Assembly: GCF_019457475.1 (NCBI RefSeq)
Contig: NZ_CP080413.1
Coordinates: 2,356,001-2,420,000 of the forward strand
Length of the DNA: 64,000 nucleotides
DNA from: Shewanella acanthi
Lineage (GTDB): Bacteria; Pseudomonadota; Gammaproteobacteria; Enterobacterales; Shewanellaceae
Direction of reading: 5' to 3'
A model generated the notes under the pieces. It was not told where the DNA came from. It worked only from the letters and a program-made list of their open reading frames with translations, and did no database searches. The translations under genes were made by a program, and so were the position numbers. Of this stretch, positions 36,539 to 45,488 are shown piece after piece. Each line of letters opens with the position of its first letter. Positions within the stretch are counted from its first letter, which is position 1.

Positions 36539-37620
36539 CAGGTTTTCTCCCGATACCAGAACTGTTTGGCCGCGAAGGTTAAGGCGTCTAAACGTTCGGT
36601 GGTTAATTGTTCTAATTCCCGCGCATAGGCAGCTTCCATTAAAAACTGCATTAAGACTGTGTGCCTGCGCAAAATTCGATGATGTCGGTGTGTTTTTTGT
36701 GGGTTAAAAAACCCAGCAAAATTGAAAACTTGTCTTGGATTTTTCTTAATCCACGCCCATGAGCCCATCTCTAAGGTCAAAGGTAAAAAGGGGATCCTCG
36801 ACAGTGACGAAAGGCGTTGATGCTGACAAAACAGGAAATCCCAAATATCGCCGTGGGTACGATAAAATTGGCTCTGGGGAGCAAGGCGATAATGCAAATG
36901 ATGTGGATAGCTTGCCTCAAATAACTGCTTGAGATGGAAGATGATATTTGCGTTCTCGAAGGGGGCGCGGGTGTGGGCGTAGGGAAACCAGATATGATCG
37001 CTAAGGCCAAATCCCGAGTGAGCATCGAGTGAAATTAAACTCGAACTTCGATTGAGAAGTTGCTGTACGTATTTCACCAGCGCGGTGGTCTCCTGCTCCA
37101 TCTCGCTCTGTCCACGAAACCAAGGTAAATATGCCGACCATTTCTGCCCACCCACAAGAAAAGACACTCTTTCTTGGGATTCAATCGGGGCATTTCGCAT
37201 TAAATCCACATTATTGCCATTCCCACGACTGCCAAGGAGTAAGCCCACGGGATTCACCACAGGCACAAAGGCAAGGCGGATCCTCATCAGCAAATGCTGC
37301 AAATGCGTGTCCCAATGTAATCGCACAAGCAGACTACTCAATAGCGCTAAAATCACTTGGGTGCCAATCCGCTCAACGCCGTGAACACCACCGACAAATA
37401 ACACCGTTGGACATCTTTGATGCCGAGCACCCAGTTCAATTGAGTAGAGGGGAAATTGTGCTTTTTTGTAGCGAATATGGGTCAGCACTTGGCAATCGAG
37501 CTGCGCTCTATGTAACTCAATCAACCGCTCAAGAGAGGCTAATTCGAAGGGGTATTCTAAGGGCAAAGATGGACGTTCAACGGAACATTCTCGCAGCGAT
37601 TCAGGGGGCAATTTAGGCAT
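36538..37620 (-). CDS. M14-family zinc carboxypeptidase-like protein
   Basis: 360 residues. The zinc motif HxxE is present as His80 and Glu83 in 'GGVHGVERIG', and the third ligand is the His of 'LDAHSGFG'. The catalytic Glu is probably in 'LTLEMGSW'. There is no signal peptide, so the enzyme is cytoplasmic, as in DUF2817/succinylglutamate desuccinylase-like branches of M14. The substrate is unknown; amide bonds in peptides or acyl-amino acids are likely. It heads a two-gene unit with the coupled hydrolase. Confidence 0.8.
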   Translation of the reverse strand: MPKLPPESLRECSVERPSLPLEYPFELASLERLIELHRAQLDCQVLTHIRYKKAQFPLYSIELGARHQRCPTVLFVGGVHGVERIGTQVILALLSSLLVRLHWDTHLQHLLMRIRLAFVPVVNPVGLLLGSRGNGNNVDLMRNAPIESQERVSFLVGGQKWSAYLPWFRGQSEMEQETTALVKYVQQLLNRSSSLISLDAHSGFGLSDHIWFPYAHTRAPFENANIIFHLKQLFEASYPHHLHYRLAPQSQFYRTHGDIWDFLFCQHQRLSSLSRIPFLPLTLEMGSWAWIKKNPRQVFNFAGFFNPQKTHRHHRILRRHTVLMQFLMEAAYARELEQLTTERLDALTFAAKQFWYREKT

Positions 37621-37740
37621 ATCATCCCAGCTAACAAAATGAAAACATTGAAAAGCTGGTAGAGATAGTAATGCGAGACTAAGACAAATTTATGACACTG
37701 ACGCCAGGGAGTTAGAAAAGTTAAGGACTCTTGTAAGGTG

Positions 37741-38508
37741 TTATTTTAAAGATGATTTGACCTGTTCTTCCTCGCCAAATAATAGCTCCTCCATAATGGC
37801 TTCTACATCGACTTGCGCCAAACCTTGGTTGAAAATATCCCGCCAGCGTCTTCCCTCCTCTGTGTTATTGAAGGCAACGTATAACTGCTTATCCGCCAGT
37901 AATTGACGATTCATTTGCAGCCGGTTGACGAGGGATTTAAGATCCTGCTGCTTAAGCAAATAATTGAACACATGCACATCAATCACCGCCCCATCGATAC
38001 GCCCAGCCGCAACCTTCTTGATATTTTGCTCATCTGAATTCACGGTTTCGACAGTTTGCACTCCCTTGGCAATCATGGCATCAAGGTGCCCGGTGTTGAC
38101 GTAGTCTTTGACTACACCCAAGGTATAACGATTGAGATCTTCAATATGGTTCCAACTAATCGGATGTTCCTTCAGTTCAATCAGGCCCAATGGCCCGCGG
38201 CCTATAGGGTTAGAAAACACGAAGGCTGAGGTTTCAAAAAAGTATTCGGGAAGATACCCTATATATTCTGAATGGGGCATTAAGGCCACTTTTACCGCGC
38301 GGCTCCAGGGAAAGAACTCCACCTCCAGTTGATGCCCCATGCGCTCAAATGCGACTCTTGCCACGGCGATACTCGCGCCCTGCTGAGCCAATTTTTGTCC
38401 TGAATAGGGAGGCCAATAGAGTGTAGAGAGCTTTACGGTTTCCGCCCGGGCCTGAGTTTGTAAGCATCCTACAACACAGCAAAGTATCAGTACCCAGCGC
38501 GTTCCCAT
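37741..38508 (-). CDS. Periplasmic substrate-binding protein, family 3
   Basis: 255 residues with a signal peptide (cut near 'ARA', residue 22). The mature part is a type II periplasmic binding fold of the amino-acid family ('LSTLYWPPYSG', 'GASIAVARVAFERMG', 'RIDGAVIDVHVFNYLL'). No permease gene is adjacent. Many such orphan proteins in Shewanella are sensors or of unknown role, so transport is not assured. About 120 bases separate it from the upstream peptidase start. Confidence 0.82.
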   Translation of the reverse strand: MGTRWVLILCCVVGCLQTQARAETVKLSTLYWPPYSGQKLAQQGASIAVARVAFERMGHQLEVEFFPWSRAVKVALMPHSEYIGYLPEYFFETSAFVFSNPIGRGPLGLIELKEHPISWNHIEDLNRYTLGVVKDYVNTGHLDAMIAKGVQTVETVNSDEQNIKKVAAGRIDGAVIDVHVFNYLLKQQDLKSLVNRLQMNRQLLADKQLYVAFNNTEEGRRWRDIFNQGLAQVDVEAIMEELLFGEEEQVKSSLK

Positions 38509-38679
38509 ATCACTCCCAATCTCACCTTCTGCATGAGCCCAATGACTAAATAATGTAAGCTTGCCAAATGGATAGCGTATTACTCAGTATAATGCTACAA
38601 ACCTAAGCTTAACTTTAAAATGTGGCCTCCTCGGCAATGCCAATATTTTTTCGTCTTTAATAGTCTGTTTTTACATGAT

Positions 38680-38709
38680 AAAAAATCCCCCAAGTAAAAC
38701 TTGGGGGAT
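38680..38709 (-). terminator. Terminator after acyl-CoA ligase gene
   Basis: On the minus strand ATCCCCCAAG / CTTGGGGGAT with a 5-nt loop, then a T-run. It lies 59 bases beyond the stop. Confidence 0.85.
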
Positions 38710-38768
38710 GAACAAGTCACACACGGGCTTTTGCGTTAACTTTCGCATAATCAAAGGCGGTTGCCCGG

Positions 38769-40481
38769 TTATGCATTGATATCCTCATACAACTCTTGGT
38801 ACATCAGCTCACGCATCTTAAATTTTTGAATTTTACCCGTCACTGTCATTGGGTACTGTTCCACAAACTTGATGTAACGTGGCACCTTAAAGTAGGCAAA
38901 TTTTTGGGTCAGGAAATGCCGCACCTCATCCTCTGAAATGGTTGAACCGCTTCGCACCTTAATCCAAGCACAAACCTCTTCGCCGTATTTATCACTATGC
39001 ACCCCAAAGACAGCCGCATCTTGAACATCGCTTAAGGTGTAGAGTTTTTCCTCAATCTCCCGCGGGTAAATGTTCTCGCCGCCGCGAATGATCATATCCT
39101 TGATGCGACCAACGATTTGCACATAGCCTTGCTCATCCATTTGGCCTATATCGCCCGAGTGTAACCAACCCTCGCTATCGATAGTGGCTGCGGTCTTTTC
39201 GGGATCATTCCAATAGCACTGCATAATGCAATAACCTCGGCTGCAGACCTCACCGGGTTGATTGATGGGCACCACGTCGCCAAATTCATCGACAATCTTC
39301 ACTTCGGTATGGGGCAGTGCGCGACCAACAGTCGATACCCGTTTCTCAATCGGTGAATCAATTTCAGTAATATGGTTAAGCGGGCTGCACTCGGTCTGGC
39401 CGTAGCCAATGAGGACTTCCTTCATGTACATCAGGTTTTGTACTCGGCGCATCACTTCCTCGGGACAGGTGGCCCCCGCCATGACACCTGTTCGAAGAGA
39501 ACTCAAATCAAATTCACTAAATTGTGGATGTTCAAGCTCGGCAATAAACATGGTCGGCACACCATGAAGTGCGGTGCAGCGTTCCTCTTCCACCACTTGC
39601 AGCGTCGTTAAAGGTTCAAATGCCTCAGATGGAAAAACTGCGGCAGCGCCCGCCGCGATACAGACTAAATTACCCAGCACCATCCCAAAACAATGATACA
39701 AAGGCACCGGAATACACAGTTTATCGTGGCAGCTAAAATTCATTGCTTTTGCCACTAAGTAACCGTTATTCAATATGTTATGGTGGGAGAGCGTCGCGCC
39801 CTTGGGATTACCCGTTGTGCCTGAAGTGAATTGGATATTGATGGCATCATAGGGACTTAATTCCTTAGCGAGATTGTTTAGCCTTGCCCTGTCCTCACTT
39901 TCTACCGTCAGTAATAGATCATCAAAGTTCAGCATACCCTTTGATTTTTCAGCCCCCATGCGAATAACAAACTCTAGCTCAGGTAAGGCTGGCGACTTTA
40001 GCTTACCCGCTTCACAAACATGTAATTCGGGGGCTAATTCGTACAACATCTGCAGATAGTGGCTAGATTTAAATTTCTCGGCACAAATTACCGCGCGGCA
40101 GCCCACATTCGTCAGGGCATATTGCAGTTCTTCGGGGCGATAGGCGGGATTAATACACACCATAATGGCGCCAATTTTGGCGGTGGCGAACTGAGTTAAA
40201 CACCATTCAATATTATTGGGTGACCAAATGCCTACCCTATCACCCGGCTTAATACCGAGTTTGAGTAGACCCGTAGCGAGGGAGTCAATCTGCGCCTGAT
40301 ACTGCCGGTAATTCCAACGAATATTTTGGTGTTTAACCACCACGGCCAATTGCTCAGGGTAACGAGCAGCAATCTCATCAAGATATTGGCCTATGGTTTT
40401 TTCGAGTAATACGCTTGAGTTTTCCCCACTGAACTCACTGTATGATAATGATTGAATAACTTGAGCTTGTAATTGTGACAT
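38769..40481 (-). CDS. Fatty acyl-CoA ligase (AMP-binding family)
   Basis: 570 residues, ANL superfamily. The P-loop is 'QFTSGTTGNPKGATLSHHN', followed by 'GYGQTECSPL', 'GWLHSGDIGQMDEQGYVQIVGRIKDMIIRGGENIYP' segments (hinge and adenylation motifs) and the catalytic Lys in 'TVTGKIQKFKMRE'. It activates a fatty or related carboxylic acid with ATP and CoA, probably medium or long chain. It is cytoplasmic and lacks other beta-oxidation genes nearby, so the exact acid is uncertain. Confidence 0.92.
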   Translation of the reverse strand: MSQLQAQVIQSLSYSEFSGENSSVLLEKTIGQYLDEIAARYPEQLAVVVKHQNIRWNYRQYQAQIDSLATGLLKLGIKPGDRVGIWSPNNIEWCLTQFATAKIGAIMVCINPAYRPEELQYALTNVGCRAVICAEKFKSSHYLQMLYELAPELHVCEAGKLKSPALPELEFVIRMGAEKSKGMLNFDDLLLTVESEDRARLNNLAKELSPYDAINIQFTSGTTGNPKGATLSHHNILNNGYLVAKAMNFSCHDKLCIPVPLYHCFGMVLGNLVCIAAGAAAVFPSEAFEPLTTLQVVEEERCTALHGVPTMFIAELEHPQFSEFDLSSLRTGVMAGATCPEEVMRRVQNLMYMKEVLIGYGQTECSPLNHITEIDSPIEKRVSTVGRALPHTEVKIVDEFGDVVPINQPGEVCSRGYCIMQCYWNDPEKTAATIDSEGWLHSGDIGQMDEQGYVQIVGRIKDMIIRGGENIYPREIEEKLYTLSDVQDAAVFGVHSDKYGEEVCAWIKVRSGSTISEDEVRHFLTQKFAYFKVPRYIKFVEQYPMTVTGKIQKFKMRELMYQELYEDINA

Positions 40482-40714
40482 CGAGGCCTCCGTGCATTTT
40501 TATTATGATTTACCACTTCAACCTACCCAATCCGTAGACGGTGTCACAAGCTAAAAAGCAGCCTATTAGACCAAAGCATAAGTCGCACGATTGCCCGTAA
40601 ACATTTAACAAGACGCAATTAATTGGCAAAAATGGACAAAAAACGAACTTAGGATGCACTGCCAAAATAAGGTAAACTCAACAAATTGAATAAGTAAAAA
40701 CAAAAGGAATAAGC

Positions 40715-41176
40715 ATGAATTATTGGCTAATGAAATCGGAGCCCGATGAATACAGCATCGACGATCTGCGCACTGCCCCAAACCAAACAGAAATGTGGCA
40801 TGGGATCCGCAATTATCAGGCCCGTAATTTTATTCGCGACGATTTACGCATTGGTGATTTGATTTTTTATTACCATTCCAGCTGCAAGGTACCTGGCGTG
40901 GTCGGGATTGCAGAAGTTACAAGTGAAGCCTTTCCTGATCCAACACAATTTAATCCCGAGTCACCCTTTTATGATCCTAAATCCACAACAGAAACACCAC
41001 GTTGGATGAGTATCGATATCCGCTTTGTCGAAAAATTTGAGGATGTTATCCCACTCACTCTAATCAAGAGTAAGCCTCACTTAGCGAACATGTACCTGGT
41101 TTCAAAGGGGTCACGCCTGAGTGTGCAACCAGTGACCGCCGAAGAATGGCAAGCTGTGCTAATGTTAAAACGCTAA
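40715..41176 (+). CDS. EVE-domain protein
   Basis: 153 residues, a single EVE (PUA-like) domain from 'NYWLMKSEPDEYSIDDL' to 'VQPVTAEEWQAVL'. The pocket residues around 'WHGIRNYQARNF' and 'VGIAEV' are kept. EVE domains bind modified bases such as 5-methylcytosine derivatives in DNA or RNA, and some act with restriction systems. No nuclease is adjacent here, so this is the widespread stand-alone form. AAAGGAATAAGC precedes the ATG. Confidence 0.92.
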   Translation: MNYWLMKSEPDEYSIDDLRTAPNQTEMWHGIRNYQARNFIRDDLRIGDLIFYYHSSCKVPGVVGIAEVTSEAFPDPTQFNPESPFYDPKSTTETPRWMSIDIRFVEKFEDVIPLTLIKSKPHLANMYLVSKGSRLSVQPVTAEEWQAVLMLKR

Positions 41177-41279
41177 TAAATCATACGACCCACTGATATT
41201 CACCACTGGTGACGTTCAGCTAAGGTTCATTTAGGCATGAGTATTGTGACTCTGAAATGGAACATCTACGGGAGCAATT

Positions 41280-41654
41280 ATGAAGAAATCAACGGCAGTG
41301 ATTATCGGTGGCTTAGTACTGAGTTTAGTTGCCCCGATAACGTCTTTTGCGAAAAATGAGCGTGAACACGAGCACGACAAGCACGATAAGTACGAAAAAC
41401 ATGACTCGGATAGACGAGGCGATTTACCCCCTGGACTTGAGAAAAAATACGACAAGGGTAAGCCATTACCACCCGGTTGGCAGAAAAAACTCAATCGCGG
41501 CGACATTTTAGATTACGACATCTATGACCGTGGCCGTATTGTCGTCCCCGTTGATAAAGACGGTCGTGTCAGTATCGAAGTCGAAGGTTCCATCATTAAG
41601 CTTGATGAAAAGAGCCGTAAAATCCTAGATATAGTCAATGTAGTGACCTACTAA
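41280..41654 (+). CDS. Exported RcnB-like small protein
   Basis: 124 residues. A signal peptide ('MKKSTAVIIGGLVLSLVAP', cut after 'SFA') is followed by a charged His/Asp/Lys-rich segment ('EHEHDKHDKYEKHDSDRR') that could bind metal. Next come the repeats 'DLPPGLEKKYDKG' and 'PLPPGWQKKLNRG', typical of RcnB-like periplasmic proteins, and a beta-rich end. RcnB in E. coli takes part in Ni/Co homeostasis; equivalence here is only inferred. It is a single gene closed by a terminator. Confidence 0.72.
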   Translation: MKKSTAVIIGGLVLSLVAPITSFAKNEREHEHDKHDKYEKHDSDRRGDLPPGLEKKYDKGKPLPPGWQKKLNRGDILDYDIYDRGRIVVPVDKDGRVSIEVEGSIIKLDEKSRKILDIVNVVTY

Positions 41655-41671
41655 GCTGACACTATTCATCA

Positions 41672-41703
41672 GAAACGCCCGCAATCGCGGGCGTTTCCTT
41701 TTA
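41672..41703 (+). terminator. Terminator after RcnB-like gene
   Basis: AAACGCCCGC / GCGGGCGTTT stem with a short loop and TTCCTTTT tail, 17 bases after the stop. Confidence 0.82.
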
Positions 41704-41834
41704 TAGTGTTCGCATCTACCAGTCACCTTAAAAAGCTATCCAATCCTACAATGGATCCAGTCTTGGTTGCGTGCTCTTCGATAGTTAATATCAAATTAGC
41801 AACCGGTGTCCATCATCAATCAGGACCGTTAATC

Positions 41835-42749
41835 CTAACCTAACCCAACACCCTTAAAGGATTGGGCTTTGGCAAACTCCTCTAAAATCAACTCAGTAAA
41901 CAATTTACCCGCGCGGCCTAGGGGACGTTCAAGGGTTGAAACCAGTTGTGGCGTAAAACGATAGCGACTTCCTCCGACAAAATCGATTTCAACTAGCTCA
42001 CCGCTTGCAAGTTCCTCCTGGGCCAGAAAATCCGGCAACCAACCAAAGCCAAGTCCCTTTAATAGGGCGTTCTTTTTCATGATAAAGCCCGAGAGATAAA
42101 ACACTTTATCGCCGCCAAATTGCATCTCATCACGATAGCTTTTCACCGGCGATGAATCCTCAATGGTGAGTTCAACGTGCTGCTGTAATTCGGTGAGGCT
42201 GATATCGGTCTGTGTCGCTAGCGGGTGCGTTGCACTCGCCACCAAAATACTGGTAATCGGCGGCAACGGCTGCGGATGATAATAGGGCCCTGTGCGATAG
42301 TCCTTTACTAACATCAAGTCGGAATTATCCCGCTCAAATCGGTGCTGCACCCCGCCTAAAAACTCCATATTCAGCTGAATCTTGGTGGGGATTTGATGCT
42401 CGGCCATGCGCTTTAGGGCGGTCATAATCGGCTCCATCGGCAGCGCGCCATCGATAACCAACTCCAGTTTTGGCTCCCAGCCTTCGCTGAAACGACTGGC
42501 CAAATGCTCAATATTGGCAAGATGCTGTAGTAGCCTTTGCCCCTCTGCCAGAATCACCCTGCCCTCATTGGTTAACTCGGCGCGATATTGTTCTCGGCTA
42601 AATAATGGCACCCCAAGGTGCTCCTCAAGTTTCTTCACTTGATAGCTCACCGCCGATTGCGCTTTATGTAAACGCTCGGCAGCCTTGGCAAAACTGCCTT
42701 CTTCTACAAGCACTTGCAACACATTGAAGGCATCAATATCGATGCGCAT
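41835..42749 (-). CDS. LysR-family transcriptional regulator
   Basis: 304 residues. The winged helix-turn-helix (~1-60; 'FNVLQVLVEEGSFAKAAERLHKAQSAVSYQVKKLEEHLG') is followed by a LysR effector-binding domain (~90-290). It lies 236 bases from hmgA and is transcribed away from it, the classic layout of a LysR regulator with its target. It may control homogentisate degradation, but other targets are possible and no LysR box was confirmed. Confidence 0.88.
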   Translation of the reverse strand: MRIDIDAFNVLQVLVEEGSFAKAAERLHKAQSAVSYQVKKLEEHLGVPLFSREQYRAELTNEGRVILAEGQRLLQHLANIEHLASRFSEGWEPKLELVIDGALPMEPIMTALKRMAEHQIPTKIQLNMEFLGGVQHRFERDNSDLMLVKDYRTGPYYHPQPLPPITSILVASATHPLATQTDISLTELQQHVELTIEDSSPVKSYRDEMQFGGDKVFYLSGFIMKKNALLKGLGFGWLPDFLAQEELASGELVEIDFVGGSRYRFTPQLVSTLERPLGRAGKLFTELILEEFAKAQSFKGVGLG

Positions 42750-42985
42750 AGGGATTCCTTAGCATAAATAACAGTGCCCTTGCAGGCGCTTGAAAATGTC
42801 ACGGAAAAACTACGAAGCGTAAAGCTGTTAATACCATCTATTTTTTTGATGGAGATAACAGATTAATTATTCTTTTTTTTGTTCATTCAAGCAACTAAAT
42901 TGATAAGAGGATCACACTAATGCAACTTGCAACATAACAACTCGCGATGTAGGGAAACCTGCAGTGCAACATCGAAGGAATAACC

Positions 42986-44146
42986 ATGCCATTTTATGTG
43001 AAACAAGGCCAAGTACCCCACAAGCGCCATATCGCATTTGAAAAAGAAAACGGTGAACTCTACCGTGAAGAACTGTTTTCAACCCATGGTTTCTCCAACA
43101 TTTATTCGAATAAATACCACCACAACATGCCAACTAAGGCATTAGAAGTGGCGCCCTATTCACTTAAGCATGGCGCGCAGTGGGAAGATTCGTTAGTTCA
43201 AAACTACAAACTGGATTCTCGCGTCGCAGACCGCCAAGGTAATTTCTTCAGCGCCCGTAATAAGATCTTTTTTAACAATGATGTGGCGCTCTATACCGCA
43301 AAAGTGACGCAAGATACCAACGAGTTTTACCGTAACGCCTACGCCGACGAAATCGTGTTTGTGCACGAAGGTGAAGGCACGCTTTACAGCGAATATGGCA
43401 CCTTAGCCATTAAAAAGTGGGACTACTTAGTTATCCCTCGCGGCACAACTCACCAGCTAAAATTTAACGATTACAGCAATGTACGCCTGTTCGTGATTGA
43501 AGCCTTCTCTATGGTTGAAGTGCCTAAGCATTTCCGTAATGAATACGGCCAATTATTAGAATCTGCCCCCTATTGCGAGCGCGACATCCGCACACCAGAG
43601 TTGCAGGCAGCGATTGTTGACCGCGGCGCCTTCCCATTAGTGTGTAAATTTGGCGATAAATATCAGCTTACCACCCTCGAATGGCACCCATTCGATCTCG
43701 TGGGTTGGGACGGCTGCGTTTACCCATGGGCGTTCAATATCACCGAATACGCACCAAAAGTCGGCAAAATCCACTTACCGCCTTCGGATCACTTAGTGTT
43801 CACCGCCCACAACTTTGTGGTGTGTAACTTTGTGCCGCGTCCATACGACTTCCACGAGCGCGCCATTCCAGCGCCTTACTATCACAATAATATCGATAGC
43901 GATGAAGTGCTTTATTACGTAGACGGCGACTTTATGAGCCGCACCGGCATCGAAGCGGGTTACATGACCCTACACCAAAAGGGCGTAGCACACGGCCCAC
44001 AACCAGGCCGCACCGAAGCGTCTATCGGTAAGAAAGAAACCTATGAATATGCAGTGATGGTCGACACCTTCGCCCCACTGAAATTAACCGAGCATGTGCA
44101 AAATTGCATGAGTCAGGATTACAACCGCTCTTGGATTGAAAACTAA
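42986..44146 (+). CDS. hmgA: Homogentisate 1,2-dioxygenase
   Basis: 386 residues, the shorter bacterial form. It opens the ring of homogentisate to maleylacetoacetate with O2 and Fe2+, in the cytoplasm. Cupin fold; iron-ligand candidates are in 'PYYHNNIDSDEVLYY' (His and Glu) and 'GVAHGPQPG' (His). GAAGGA lies before the ATG. It is followed by hppD, the preceding step of the pathway, with a structured 188-base gap. Maleylacetoacetate isomerase and fumarylacetoacetase are not in this window. Confidence 0.95.
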   Translation: MPFYVKQGQVPHKRHIAFEKENGELYREELFSTHGFSNIYSNKYHHNMPTKALEVAPYSLKHGAQWEDSLVQNYKLDSRVADRQGNFFSARNKIFFNNDVALYTAKVTQDTNEFYRNAYADEIVFVHEGEGTLYSEYGTLAIKKWDYLVIPRGTTHQLKFNDYSNVRLFVIEAFSMVEVPKHFRNEYGQLLESAPYCERDIRTPELQAAIVDRGAFPLVCKFGDKYQLTTLEWHPFDLVGWDGCVYPWAFNITEYAPKVGKIHLPPSDHLVFTAHNFVVCNFVPRPYDFHERAIPAPYYHNNIDSDEVLYYVDGDFMSRTGIEAGYMTLHQKGVAHGPQPGRTEASIGKKETYEYAVMVDTFAPLKLTEHVQNCMSQDYNRSWIEN

Positions 44147-44200
44147 ACCTTATCTAGCAATAGAGAGGTTAGTCATTCACCCAAGTCAGCCAACTCGCTC

Positions 44201-44254
44201 AAGTGGCTATTGATTTCGTCATCAAAGAATCAATTGCTTAAGCAATAGCCACTT
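44201..44254 (+). promoter_or_regulatory. Alternative RNA stems between hmgA and hppD
   Basis: AAGTGGCTATTG (44201-44212) is a perfect 12-bp match to CAATAGCCACTT (44243-44254). The right arm overlaps a second palindrome, ATTGCTTAAGCAAT (44233-44246). The two stems exclude each other, so this could be an attenuator or processing site. No T-run follows. Confidence 0.5.
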
Positions 44255-44334
44255 AAGTCACCATTTAGCCAGAATTATGTCAACAACGGCCATTAAGTGA
44301 CTGCGAGTTCAAATAAAACAATGAGGAATACACC

Positions 44335-45375
44335 ATGGCAAGCGAACTCAACCCACTGGGCCTGTTAGGAATCGAATTCACTGAATTTGCCAGCCCAGAC
44401 ACGGATTTTATGCACCAAGTCTTTATCGATTTTGGTTTTTCATTGCTGAAAAAAGCCAAGAACAAAGACATTCTGTACTACAAACAAAACGACATTAACT
44501 TCCTGCTGAATAAAGAACGCACTGGTTTCTCTGCGGAATTTGCTAAGTCACACGGTCCAGCCATTTGCTCTATGGGCTGGCGCGTAGAAGACGCAGGCTT
44601 TGCCCATCGCGTTGCTGTGCAACGTGGTGCAAAAGCAGTTGAAGATGCAGCGAAGGACCTGCCCTACCCAGCCATTTACGGTATTGGCGACAGCTTAATC
44701 TATTTCATCGACACCTTCGGCGCCGACAACAACATCTACACCAGAGACTTTGAAGACCTAAGCGAGCAAGTGATCACCCAAGAAAAAGGCTTTATTGAAG
44801 TCGATCACTTAACCAATAACGTCTACAAAGGCACCATGGAACATTGGGCCAACTTCTATAAAAACATCTTTGGTTTTACCGAAGTGCGTTACTTCGACAT
44901 CAGCGGTGTCCAAACAGCGCTAGTATCTTATGCTCTGCGCTCGCCCGATGGCAGCTTCTGTATCCCCATCAACGAAGGTAAAGGCAACGATAAAAACCAA
45001 ATCGATGAATACCTGAAGGAATACAATGGTCCAGGCGTACAACACTTAGCGTTCAGAAGCCGTGACATTGTGAAATCATTAGATGCGATGGAAGGCAGCT
45101 CCATCCAGTGCTTGGATATTATCCCTGAATACTACGACACCATTTTCGACAAACTGCCACAAGTCACCGAAGACCGTGAACGCATCAAGCACCACCAAAT
45201 TCTGGTGGACGGTGACGAGTCTGGCTACCTGCTGCAGATCTTCACTAAGAACCTGTTTGGCCCAATCTTTATCGAAATCATTCAACGTAAGAACAACTTA
45301 GGTTTCGGTGAAGGTAACTTCACCGCCCTGTTCCAATCGATTGAACGTGACCAAATGCGCCGCGGCGTACTGTAA
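44335..45375 (+). CDS. hppD: 4-hydroxyphenylpyruvate dioxygenase
   Basis: 346 residues, two vicinal-oxygen-chelate domains. It converts 4-hydroxyphenylpyruvate (from tyrosine) to homogentisate. Iron ligands are the His of 'EVDHLTNNV', the His of 'GVQHLAFRS' and the Glu of 'FIEIIQR'. The C-terminal gate helix 'FGEGNFTALFQSIERDQ' is present. GAGGAA precedes the ATG. When homogentisate builds up it oxidises to pyomelanin, a known pigment and electron shuttle in Shewanella; pairing with hmgA limits that. Confidence 0.97.
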   Translation: MASELNPLGLLGIEFTEFASPDTDFMHQVFIDFGFSLLKKAKNKDILYYKQNDINFLLNKERTGFSAEFAKSHGPAICSMGWRVEDAGFAHRVAVQRGAKAVEDAAKDLPYPAIYGIGDSLIYFIDTFGADNNIYTRDFEDLSEQVITQEKGFIEVDHLTNNVYKGTMEHWANFYKNIFGFTEVRYFDISGVQTALVSYALRSPDGSFCIPINEGKGNDKNQIDEYLKEYNGPGVQHLAFRSRDIVKSLDAMEGSSIQCLDIIPEYYDTIFDKLPQVTEDRERIKHHQILVDGDESGYLLQIFTKNLFGPIFIEIIQRKNNLGFGEGNFTALFQSIERDQMRRGVL

Positions 45376-45427
45376 GTCAATGCGTAAAGAAGCCAATAAA
45401 TGACAACGCACCATTGGCTTAGGAACA

Positions 45428-45463
45428 AACAAAAACGGTACGCAATGCGTACCGTTTTTGTTT
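45428..45463. terminator. Bidirectional terminator between hppD and cysM
   Basis: CAAAAACGGTACGCA / TGCGTACCGTTTTTG perfect stem with almost no loop spare, T-rich on both strands. It serves both converging genes. Confidence 0.9.
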
Positions 45464-45488
45464 GTCTAATTTGTGAATAAACGAGCGA

